Of a DNA stretch of 64,000 nt, positions 52,158-61,394 are shown in pieces. Below the pieces are notes generated by a model. That model was not told where the DNA came from, did no database searches, and saw only the letters and a program-made list of their open reading frames with translations. Location: NCBI GenBank assembly GCA_905250115.1, contig CAJNOI010000035.1, positions 248,001 to 312,000 on the forward strand, written 5' to 3'. The translations under genes were made by a program, and so were the position numbers. How positions within the stretch are numbered: position 1 is the first letter of the stretch; each line of letters opens with the position of its first letter. Source of the DNA: Adineta steineri. Lineage: Eukaryota > Rotifera > Eurotatoria > Adinetida > Adinetidae.

Positions 52158-52967
52158 AATGTACTCAAATCTATATTATAATTGTTGAATTAATCTGAAT
52201 AGATTTTTGATATACTTTGTAATCTGATTATATTGCATTCAACTTATCTAAATCTTGAGACGTTCAGAATTTCAAAGAAATGACGCTCCGTAGAGGATAA
52301 TATTTTCACGAATAGGTCAAAGAATATATATAAAAATAGAGAGATTATATGTCTTTGAATACACATATTATTTAATATCGCATGATTGACTGAACAACAC
52401 TAAATTTCTTTGAGAATAAGTCACGTTGAAAATTAGTATTCTATTTGAGAACATTATCAAGCAAGTATAAGTGAAACATAAAGTTAGGCAGTCTATATAC
52501 AGTAATAGTATGTACATATTTTTTCGCAAACATTCTAATGTAAGGGGAAGAAAGATGAGCTATTTGTATTGAAATATTTGTGAAAACACATGTGCATACT
52601 ATTCCTTTATATCGATTATCTAACTTTATCTTTTACATATACGTGTCTGATGATGTTCTTAGGTAGAATAAAACGTCACACATATTATTTTTAAATAATA
52701 GAGTAATTGATAGTTCTATAATTTGTATCTTATCATTATTTAAATTTATATTATCGGTTCATTACAAAAAGAAATCTATAACTAATTTTCAAATATTTGA
52801 ATGAATATAGTAAAATAGTTTAAACATCGATATAAAAAGTTAAATAATAATTAGTCATATTTAAGATAAGATTATATTTTCTAGTATGGTTGAATTTATT
52901 ATTAAAAGATTTAATATAAAAAAATGTTCTTTAAGAAAGAGTTACATTTTATCTTTGTAATAAACAA
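52158..52967. other. Spacer between duplication units
   Basis: Tail of unit A to about 52205, then about 600 bp of unique AT-rich DNA with no gene seen, then the start of unit B at about 52818. Confidence 0.5.
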
Positions 52968-53813
52968 TCATAAATCATAGTTAAGGAAATCTTTGAATCC
53001 CACATAATTTCTTATGCACATCAGACAAATTGCTGTGAGTGACCGCAGTGTACACTCTTCACTTCCTTCACACAATCTAATACCCCTATGCTTCGCTTCT
53101 TGTACTTGTGCTAATTCTGTTTCAGTTGATTGTTTAAATAAATAATTTTTCCATGCTGGTAATTGATGAAGAACAGTAGATAAACGAAACCAATGAAGAG
53201 AAGCAACTTCTTCATTTGGAGAGAAGTTTTTAGTTAAAAGATCTGCTTGTTCATTAGTTAAACATAACGGATAAATACTATTGGCATTAACAAATAAGAA
53301 ACGTTTGAGATCTGATGGTAAGTCTAATACAATTTTATTTTCATTAGTAACAGTTTCCAATGCTCTTCCAGCCACTTCTTTTTGATCCTCATATTTTTTA
53401 CGTGGATTTGTTGATGGAAATGTTAGTAGCAATTGTCGATTAACTTCTTCTCGATTGTGTTGCCGTTTTTCTCTAACTGATTTACTAACAAATAATAACC
53501 ATGGCTTATCATTTTCTATTTTATAGATTAATAAATGAACCATTGTGCATCCTGTTGGATTAAATTGTAATAACCGGTTATTTATCTCATCACGAACATA
53601 TTGTTTATAACTTGCATTTGGGCTATAATATATGCCCAATTTACCTCCTAATTCATCTGGTCGATATGGACAATCATCGAATTCATGTTGTCGTTGACAT
53701 GTATCATCCCATTCACAAGCATAACGTGGATTAACTGTTATACCTGCAGTACTAGCACTAATATCGCTAGCAGAATAACTGCTATTACTTCTTCGAATGT
53801 TGTTCGATGCCAT
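52968..53813 (-). CDS. Zinc-knuckle, Nudix-like protein with degenerate box, copy B
   Basis: Intronless, 281 residues, paralog of 50268-51107. The same zinc-like set is kept exactly (Cys33, Cys39, His43, Cys48: ACEWDDTCQRQHEFDDC). The Nudix-like core is kept (MVHLLIYKI, WLLFVSKSV, RQLLLTFPSTNP, Glu142-x7-Arg150 with RALETVTNE), again with Ala151, Thr154 and Val155 where catalytic residues are expected. The closing strand EEVASLHWFRLSTVL is identical to copy A. Conservation of the zinc ligands and of the substituted box in both copies suggests a selected non-hydrolytic role rather than decay. A TATA-like element (53838-53848, minus strand) lies about 25-35 bp before the ATG. Divergent from the MGAC gene at 54454. 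Confidence 0.6.
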   Translation of the reverse strand: MASNNIRRSNSSYSASDISASTAGITVNPRYACEWDDTCQRQHEFDDCPYRPDELGGKLGIYYSPNASYKQYVRDEINNRLLQFNPTGCTMVHLLIYKIENDKPWLLFVSKSVREKRQHNREEVNRQLLLTFPSTNPRKKYEDQKEVAGRALETVTNENKIVLDLPSDLKRFLFVNANSIYPLCLTNEQADLLTKNFSPNEEVASLHWFRLSTVLHQLPAWKNYLFKQSTETELAQVQEAKHRGIRLCEGSEECTLRSLTAICLMCIRNYVGFKDFLNYDL

Positions 53814-54453
53814 TGAGGAAAAAGAAACATTTTTCTTCTTTATATATAGCCATGATGATCTCGACTCTCACTTTTTTCATATTCTCTCTTTACTATTTTT
53901 TTATTAGAACAAAAGAATGTGAGTTCTCTTTAGCAATGTGATTGAAAAGAAACAGCTGTCTCTTATTATTTAACTTTACTGGCGTCATCGTTTTCTGACA
54001 TAAAAATACTGTAAAAAATGATCTTAGAGAGCAGCTGTTCTCGTTTTTCTTTGTATGTCTTCTTACATGTTGGATTTTTTCCGTTCTTTTTTACCTATGA
54101 TCTTTCTGTATATACCAAAATTCAATGGATGTTTCTCAGAGATGTGTGATGCACTATTCTATAAAAACACTTTGACTTTTTCTGAATGAACGAAGAGAAC
54201 ATATTCTACTTTGGTGAAATATTGCTTAATTATCTAATAACTTACAATTATAGAAACTTAGTAGAATATTCATTGTATATATCGTATAATCAAGCTTCAT
54301 TCTAATCAGTGAAGAAAGTTACATCCATTCAAGATATGATTGGCGCAAATAAATAATAATATCTACATGATTTTATTTATTTTTATAAAAAATAATGAAC
54401 TAATAAGATTAACTTGAAATATATAAGAACTATTTCATGTTGTCTTTGCTTGT
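53814..54453. promoter_or_regulatory. Divergent promoter region, unit B
   Basis: Counterpart of 51108-51686. It keeps TATA-like elements near both starts and includes the extra sequence at about 54226-54310. No separate gene seen. Confidence 0.4.
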
Positions 54454-54924
54454 ATGGGAGCATGTGTAGCTCATTTTAAAAATAATAAACATCAAGAGTC
54501 TCTTCCATCAAGTGAAACATGCAAATGTAATCTTCCTAATCATATACAAAAGATTACTAATGACATACGAAATACATCTAATGCGTATGACGTTTCATCA
54601 CCTGTCGCTCAAATAGGAAATGAGAATATCTTATGTAATAATCGAAAACGATTAGAAACAATGATTCCGATTAACATGATTGAAAATAAAAAAGAAATTA
54701 AATCAAAAGAATATCACATAAATAAACGAGTTTTAACTTGGATTAATGAAATCGATGAAGATGATTCATTAACACCGCCAAAGTCAATGCTTTCATTAAA
54801 TACTTTATTAATCCGACAAGATGAACCACCACAACGTACAACAAATAAACAAGAAATACTCGAACAAAAATATTGTAATAAACAAAATTTAAATACACAT
54901 AAATTTGCTAAACTTCTATTTTGA
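54454..54924 (+). CDS. MGAC small protein, probably lipid-anchored, copy B
   Basis: 156 residues, intronless, paralog of 51687-52157. The MGACVAHFKNNK anchor and the later cysteines are kept. Compared with copy A, changes cluster in the N-terminal 61 residues (for example H26N, S31I, T51V, K55G, F61C). Residues 62-156 differ at a single position (S115L), and that stretch is nearly identical at DNA level too. This pattern suggests gene conversion of the 3' half. Function unknown. Confidence 0.6.
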   Translation: MGACVAHFKNNKHQESLPSSETCKCNLPNHIQKITNDIRNTSNAYDVSSPVAQIGNENILCNNRKRLETMIPINMIENKKEIKSKEYHINKRVLTWINEIDEDDSLTPPKSMLSLNTLLIRQDEPPQRTTNKQEILEQKYCNKQNLNTHKFAKLLF

Positions 54925-55219
54925 AATGTACTCAAATCTGTATTATAATTGCTAAATTAATCTGAATAGGTCTAATAGACAGATTTGATTAGATAAAAGA
55001 GATTGCTTTTTTTTCGATACTTAAGTCGGTACAGAACGAGATTGCATATGTGATTCATCCTTTATTTGCATATAATCATTGTCAACAAAGGACACGTGTA
55101 CTTGTTTTTCGTTTCTTTTTACCCTTTTTGAATTTGATCGGGAGCTTGCATATTTTTATATCTTTTTTGAAATCCAAATAGTAAATTTTATCCATCAATT
55201 ATAAGTTATATACAACGAA

Positions 55220-57496
55220 ATGGACCGTCAAGACTCAACAATAGTTAATCGTTTCATTCGCAAAAATATCGTTCAAAATAGTACTAATCCAGCAGAAGAT
55301 ATATTAACATCTATCACATCACCATTAAATTTCGAAACACATACCAATGATGGTTACCCAAGACGTCGTATAATCCAAAATTTTTTTCTAATCTGGATAG
55401 ATTCCAATATGAATAAATTTTCAATAGGCTATCAAGATATCATAACACAACTTCGACGTATTGTTAATACTATCTATACATACACTAATGTTAATACATG
55501 TATCGATGTTTTAAGCAAAATTGGTATTGAAAAGACTTTCTTAATTATATCTAGTAGTCTATGTGAAGAACTAATACCACTCGTTCATGATATATTTCAA
55601 TTGGATACTATTTATATCTTCGATACCGAGAAAATAATAACTAGTGAATACATGAATAAATGGTTCAAAGTCAAAGGTCCATATTCAAAAATCCTGTCAA
55701 TTTGTGAAGCTCTAGAACAAGATATTAAACAATGCAATCGAAATGATACTCCTGTTAGTTTTGTTCCCCCTAATGAGAATGCAAGCGATCAAGATTTGAA
55801 TCAATTAGATCCATCATTTATGTATACGGAAATATTCAAAGAAATTCTATTAAAAAATCAATACAACCAGAAATCTATTGAAGATTTCGTTACCTTTTGT
55901 CGTCAACAATACGATGCCAATCCTCTTATGTTAGAGACTGTTGATGAATTTGAACGTGGTTATAATGATAAATCGTCTATCTGGTGGTATACTCGCTCTT
56001 GCTTTACTTTTGAGATGCTCAATCGAGCACTACGTAATCTTGAAGTTGATACTATTATTACGATGAGTTTTTTTATAAATGATCTTCATCGTCAAACTGA
56101 ACAACTGCATTCGCAACAATTTCGTCAACACCAAAAAGAATCTTTCACTGTATATCGAGGACAAGGATTGCCGGAAGAAGAATTTAAAAAGCTAATGAAA
56201 GCAAAAGGTGGTCTTATGTCATTCAATAGCTTTTTATCGACAAGTATTCATCGTAATGTTTCTTTTATGTATGCTGAAAGTAATAGTGGTAAAATGAATA
56301 CCATTGGCATATTATATGAAATTGAAATTGATCCATTGATTTCTTTGGCTCCATTTGCTCGTATTGATAATATTAGTTACTATGAAGATGAAGGAGAAAT
56401 TCTTCTCTCTATGCATACTATTTTTCGTATCGGTGAGATCAAATCAACAGAGGATAATACACGTCTATGGCAAGTAAAACTCGAATTAACCAATACTAAA
56501 GATCAACAACTGAGCACTCTTACTAATCAAATTCGACAAGAAACATTAGGATCAACAGGATATGAACGATTAGGTAAATTATTGATTAAGATTGGTCAAT
56601 TTCAAAAGGCCGAAGAATTATATCAAGTATTACTCAATCAAACTAATGATGAGCAGGCAAAATTAATATTTTATCAACAAATTGGTGACATCAGAGATGC
56701 TTCCGGTGATTATGAAAATGCTATTTCTTATTATGAAAAAGCTAGCGAAATAATACAAAGTATACCCTTATCAGATCAGTCTCAATTGGGTACTATCTAT
56801 ATGAAGATAGCTGCAGTTTATATGAAGATGAAAGAGAATTCGAAAGCAGCATCGTTCAATGAAAAAGGTACGGAAATTTTACGAAACAATTTTTCTAGAG
56901 AAAAAAATCTACCAAGAGACTCCTATTTAAATCATCCGGATTCAACTACTTCCTATATTGATATTGGTGTAATATGTAATAGAATGAACGAATTTTCAAA
57001 AGCACTCTCGTATCAAGAAAAAGCATTAGAGATTAGTCAAAAGACATTTCCTTCAAATCATCCTCATTTAGCCACTTCTTATAATAATATTGGTGTGGTA
57101 TATCACAACATGGGAGAATACTCGAAAGCTTTGTCATTCTACGAAAAGGCGTGTGAGATCTTTCAACAAATTCTTCCTTCCAATCATCCATCTTTAGCTA
57201 CTACATACAATAATATCGGAGCCGTTTACAAACATATAGGAGAATATTCAAAAGCATTATCATATCATGAGAAAGCCTTGGAAATTCGACAAAAATCTCT
57301 TTCATCAACTCATCCAGATTTGGCTATTTCACAAACTAATATTGGTATGGTTTACGAAAAAATGGAAGAATATTCTAAAGCATTGTCAAATTTCGAACGT
57401 GCATTGGATATTTTCTCACGATCATTACCTGCTAATCATCCTGATACTCAAGCTGTACGAAATAATATTGAGCGTGTAAAACAAATTATTACTTAA
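55220..57496 (+). CDS. ADP-ribosyltransferase-TPR fusion protein, copy 2
   Basis: Intronless, 758 residues, paralog of 48190-49971. The N-terminal extension is about 27 residues longer. The same unnamed alpha/beta domain follows (FFLIWIDSN, TFLIISSS, TIYIFD). The ART domain keeps Arg313 (FTVYRGQGL), Ser340 (FLSTS) and the E-G-E at 391-393 (DEGEILL; Glu393 catalytic). The TPR region is larger than in copy 1: seven repeats (about 437-755), the last four near-identical 42-residue units (SYNNIGVVYHNMGEYSKALS, SNHP.LA), so the TPR array has expanded. Predicted cytosolic arginine mono-ADP-ribosyltransferase with a protein-binding tail; partner unknown. Its stop is 200 bp from the METTL1 stop, tail to tail. 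Confidence 0.9.
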   Translation: MDRQDSTIVNRFIRKNIVQNSTNPAEDILTSITSPLNFETHTNDGYPRRRIIQNFFLIWIDSNMNKFSIGYQDIITQLRRIVNTIYTYTNVNTCIDVLSKIGIEKTFLIISSSLCEELIPLVHDIFQLDTIYIFDTEKIITSEYMNKWFKVKGPYSKILSICEALEQDIKQCNRNDTPVSFVPPNENASDQDLNQLDPSFMYTEIFKEILLKNQYNQKSIEDFVTFCRQQYDANPLMLETVDEFERGYNDKSSIWWYTRSCFTFEMLNRALRNLEVDTIITMSFFINDLHRQTEQLHSQQFRQHQKESFTVYRGQGLPEEEFKKLMKAKGGLMSFNSFLSTSIHRNVSFMYAESNSGKMNTIGILYEIEIDPLISLAPFARIDNISYYEDEGEILLSMHTIFRIGEIKSTEDNTRLWQVKLELTNTKDQQLSTLTNQIRQETLGSTGYERLGKLLIKIGQFQKAEELYQVLLNQTNDEQAKLIFYQQIGDIRDASGDYENAISYYEKASEIIQSIPLSDQSQLGTIYMKIAAVYMKMKENSKAASFNEKGTEILRNNFSREKNLPRDSYLNHPDSTTSYIDIGVICNRMNEFSKALSYQEKALEISQKTFPSNHPHLATSYNNIGVVYHNMGEYSKALSFYEKACEIFQQILPSNHPSLATTYNNIGAVYKHIGEYSKALSYHEKALEIRQKSLSSTHPDLAISQTNIGMVYEKMEEYSKALSNFERALDIFSRSLPANHPDTQAVRNNIERVKQIIT

Positions 57497-57696
57497 TACT
57501 GATTAGATTTGATATTGTATATATACTTTTCTTTTCCGAACACATTGTTACAAATAAATGAAAATATTTTTTTCTGCATCAAGACTGGTTTTCTTTTATC
57601 TTTAACAAAACAGAAATAAAATATAAAAAAAACAAAAAATAACCATAGAACTTCTTGAACGAAGTATCTTTATACATATATCATGATATGTATATT

Positions 57697-58482
57697 CTAT
57701 GAATCAGAAGATTTAGTTATATATGGATCTTCAATTCGTCTAAACACAGCCAAATATTTATCACCTTTATTTCGTTCGACCTTCTTTCCTTCTTCCGTTG
57801 AACCAACAACATGTTCAATACATGGATCATTTTTAAGTACTGGATCATCGTTATCGATTCGTTCAAATAATGGAAATTCATCAAAACATGAACACATCCA
57901 TTGATGTAAATCTAATACATCTGTACATGTATAAACTAAACCATCAACACGTAATAAATAAGCATATTCAGCAAGTAATTGTTTATTAATAATTCTCCAT
58001 TTATGTTTAGCTTTTTTAAAATGTGGATCAGGATAAAGAAAAAACATTTTACTTAATTGACCTTTTTGAAAATAAGTTGGTAAATATTTCATTGCATTTG
58101 TTCGTAAACAACTTATATTTGTATATTGTCCAGGATATTGTTCACGTAGAGCACGAATACGATCAAGAACATAATCAAGTACTTTAACACGTAATTCCAT
58201 TCCAAGCATTAATTTATCTGGAAATAAAGGTGCAAGTGCAACAAGTAACCCACCATAACCACAACCAATATCGACAAATTCAATTAATGGATTTTCAACT
58301 TTACGTCGTTTATTAGAAACGGAAGATTCATGATCAGGTGATTGTTCAGAAGATTTTATTACTGATGGATAATGTGATGACCAATCCATAGCATCAGGTC
58401 GAACAGGATAATCAATCGAATGATCCGATAATGGATTCGAATGAGCACGTTGACGATAAAATTTCTTTTGTGGTAATGACAT
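57697..58482 (-). CDS. METTL1: tRNA (guanine-N7)-methyltransferase METTL1/TRM8
   Basis: Makes m7G46 in the variable loop of tRNAs, working with WDR4/TRM82. Single exon, 261 residues, about family length. The SAM-binding motif is VDIGCGYGG (about 70-78), with an acidic motif II ([16 protein letters not shown]). The catalytic signature is [14 protein letters not shown], followed by [15 protein letters not shown] linker of about 20 residues rich in Ser, Glu and Lys sits before the SAM motif. The ATG lies five bases after a splice acceptor (CAG at 58488-58490 on the minus strand) with a pyrimidine tract, and only 56 bp after the stop of the ankyrin/SOCS gene, so it is probably expressed as the downstream cistron by trans-splicing. 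Confidence 0.95.
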   Translation of the reverse strand: MSLPQKKFYRQRAHSNPLSDHSIDYPVRPDAMDWSSHYPSVIKSSEQSPDHESSVSNKRRKVENPLIEFVDIGCGYGGLLVALAPLFPDKLMLGMELRVKVLDYVLDRIRALREQYPGQYTNISCLRTNAMKYLPTYFQKGQLSKMFFLYPDPHFKKAKHKWRIINKQLLAEYAYLLRVDGLVYTCTDVLDLHQWMCSCFDEFPLFERIDNDDPVLKNDPCIEHVVGSTEEGKKVERNKGDKYLAVFRRIEDPYITKSSDS

Positions 58483-58538
58483 TTTATCTGAAGTACAAAA
58501 AATAAAGAATGTATATATTTATTTATTTTATTTTATTT
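58483..58538 (-). promoter_or_regulatory. Intercistronic poly(A) signal and trans-splice acceptor
   Basis: Read on the minus strand, the 56 bp between the ankyrin/SOCS stop and METTL1's ATG contain AATAAA repeats, then a T-rich tract TTCTTTATTTTTTGTACTTCAG shortened here to its end ACTTCAG, then ATAAA-ATG. There is no room for a promoter and a 5' exon. The layout fits spliced-leader trans-splicing of an operon's second gene. Confidence 0.65.
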
Positions 58539-59953
58539 TTAAAATTCAATGTTTAGCACTGTTTTCATCTCTTTTAACATTAAATATTGAATAAGGGAAT
58601 GAGGTAAATAATTTTCAAGTTCAATTATTGATTTACTCAATGGACAAGGAAGATTTTGTCGTATGATTAATCGTGTTATATCTTTTAATTGTCTTGGTTT
58701 TAATAAATACCGTTCAAGTTCACCCATAAATTGTTCATAATCAACAATAGCATCCATAAGACTTGTTTCATTAGTCGATTGTTCTTGTTGATAATAACGA
58801 TTCATATAAGGAAATGAACATTGTCTTGCACGACATGGCGCACCAGCATAAAGAGCCATACGAGCATGATCATATAAAGCATAATGAACAGCACGTGTTA
58901 AATAAGTATTACCGAAATTATTCTTCCAATCAAGTCGAGTACCTTCAGTAATAAGTTCATGTGCTAAAAATAAAAAAAAATATAGATAAATATCATTGAT
59001 ATTCTAAACATACCAAGTGTTAGATTACCACCATGATGTAATGTACACATAAGTGGTGTTTCAAAACAATCATCTCGATGATTAATATTACAACCAAGTT
59101 GAATAAGTTTACGAAGAATTTGAAGAAGATTTTCTGTTGATTGTTCAACTGTTCTATCACAGATAAGATGAAGTAAATTTTTACGATGTGTTGCTGTAAT
59201 TACATTAACATAAGCACCTATAAATGAATTCAATTTTTAGTTTAATAAACAAATACAAAATTTCTTGTATTTTATTACCATGATCTAGTAGAAAGTGTAA
59301 GAAATCAAATTCACCATCGATTACTGTTAAATGAACAATACGCATATGATGTATATTGTAAATATTTGGTGAAGCACCAGATTGTAGAAGATATTGGAAA
59401 ATTTTCTTACTAGTCTAATTGAATACGAAGAAAAAAACAAATAAATGTATATTCCATTCATTTACATACCACTAGCGTCAATTTACATCAAACAAAAAAA
59501 GATTATTCTGCTTATTTTTACATATCTGGTACGCTTCAAGTAATGGAATGATTGTATAAGAGCGAACAGAATGATTAACATCACAGCCAAGTTCAATAAG
59601 TGTTCGAATAAAAGTAAGATCATTACGACGAATAGCAATGATTAAAGCTGTAATTGAATATGTATTCGGATAGCCATCTAATGGAAATCCTAAAAATGTA
59701 AAATAATGTTAATAAAATTAAATTATTGGTAAATATTATTACCATATTCATGTAATAGACGTAAAACTTTCTCTTGTTTAAATTTTGTGGCATAAGCACA
59801 TCCATCAAATTCTTGTTCCAGGAAATAGTTTAATTGTTTTGATTGATTAGTCAATAGATACTTAATTTTTTTGATTTTTCCTTGTTGAATAAATGTTCGT
59901 AAACGACCTAGATTAGCTTTTAATTCAGAATCAGACTCTGTCATATCCATCAT
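58539..59953 (-). CDS. Ankyrin repeat and SOCS-box protein (ASB-like)
   Basis: Predicted substrate adaptor for a Cullin-5/Elongin BC ubiquitin ligase. Five exons (59953-59743, 59689-59487, 59414-59279, 59217-59014, 58963-58539) join in phase to 392 residues. Ankyrin repeats fill about residues 15-290: LIELGCDVNHSV, YLLQSGASPNIYNI, FLLDHGAYVNVITATHRKNL, LIQLGCNINHRDDCFETPLM, LITEGTRLDWKNNFGNTYLT. The C-terminal about 45 residues read PRQLKDITRLIIRQN, then LPHSLIQYLML, the SOCS-box pattern (Elongin C-binding helix followed by LPxxL.YL). The start is MMDM; the second Met is equally possible. It is the upstream partner of METTL1 in a likely two-gene operon. Confidence 0.8.
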
Positions 59954-61394
59954 GTCAATAGGAAATCAAATTTTGAAATATATTATTATTGTGACTCAAT
60001 GTTTTCAATTTTAGCTTTACTTATAAAGAAGAAACTAAAGATTTTGTAGGTGAAAATTGCACCAATAAAAATACAGCATTGAAGCAGTGTCTTTTTGATA
60101 CGAAAAAAGAAGGAAGAAATGTATGAGATGGCGCATATTCACATGACAAGAACAAAGTATTTAAAATTATATAAAAAGAATTTCATAGAAGGGATTTAAT
60201 AAAAAGTAAAATAATTATATTTCATTTTTTTAAAATATTACTTAATAACAGATATATTTTAGTACTAAGTTGAAAGTAAATGATGTATAAAGTCGAAGAA
60301 ATATTCTTCTATCAAATAATACGAAAATGTGATCGTCTACTATTTTAAATTTTTTGTAAAAATAAAAATTGTTTGGATTTATCAAAAATTAACGCTGAAT
60401 TAGAATAAAGAAAAAATAAATCATTATAAATATGACATTTGATAAATAAAATGTTTCAAAATTTAATGTCATGGTCTTTATTAATGCATTGCACCATTAT
60501 ATCTGGATATTAGATTTGAAACTTCTGATGTTATTTTACATATTCGAATAAAAATGATTCTTTATCAACGAAGATTAACTTTAAATATAAAATGTATCAT
60601 AATCTGAACGTTATGATGATACATGTTTCATTCAATAAGAAAAAGAACTAGTACTCTATTTATTTGTACATATGAAATAAATAAGGCAAATTAACTTTTC
60701 TATTCATTTTTTCTCATGTTAAATTCATTCATTGAAAAATTAATTAGAATTATATTTTTGTTCTCATTATTTAAAGTGACACAAGAAAATGTAAGAGGCC
60801 ATTTATTTAAAAAAAAGACGAAGACACTGTAATCATACCAATGGTTGTTCAGTAACCAATCGTATAAGAGCGTTCTCTTTATATGCTCTTCTTTTTCGTC
60901 ATCTGTCCTTTATAGTTATATAAAAAACTAATAGAAAATTCATTCTAATTTTTCACTTTTTCATCGTTCTTTTTAAAATATATACAGAAAATGTTTTCGA
61001 TAAATATCTCAATATATTTTAATAACGTCATTAACATATTTTTTAGATGTAATATTTCTGTGCATTGCACGAGATTTGAATTAAATATGTTGCAATGATT
61101 GTGCAATATTACCTACATCTATAATTTCTTATTTACCTGTATTCTTCCTTGCATCAGGTGCAAGAGTTTTACCCAGACACTCAACATAGAATATATGATC
61201 GTATATTTCCTAGTGATAAACGAATGAAATATTTCATCAGTCATTACCGAGATCTGTATAAATAGAAGGAAAGTTTTGCTTGATCTCTTGAGATAGTTTA
61301 TACAATTATATGTGTTCTGTTACATTAAAATTTCACAAAGAAAATTTCTACGAAGTTCGAAAGCGACATAAAAATATTCAAAGACTAATTATTA
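59954..61394. other. Divergent intergenic region
   Basis: 1.44 kb between the ASB-like gene (minus) and GTPBP1 (plus). AT-rich, no gene seen. It contains one good TATA box for GTPBP1 at 61257-61265. Confidence 0.5.
61257..61265 (+). promoter_or_regulatory. TATA box upstream of GTPBP1
   Basis: TATAAATAG, 130 bp before the ATG at 61395. It matches the consensus exactly; no other support. Confidence 0.5.

Larger units (their letters stand above)
50108..52205. repeat. Segmental tandem duplication, unit A
   Basis: This block reappears as unit B at about 52818-54970 in the same orientation: a minus-strand Nudix-like gene, its divergent intergenic region, a plus-strand MGAC gene, and matching 3' flanks. 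Similarity starts at about GTAAACATC and ends soon after the MGAC stop. Divergence along the block is uneven. Confidence 0.88.
52818..54970. repeat. Segmental tandem duplication, unit B
   Basis: Second copy of the block at 50108-52205. It carries about 80 bp of extra DNA at about 54226-54310, just before the near-identical stretch that leads into the MGAC gene. Confidence 0.88.

Noticed and set aside
52201..52817. A third decayed copy of the Nudix/MGAC pair in the spacer
   Set aside because: No stretch resembling either gene was found between the two units.
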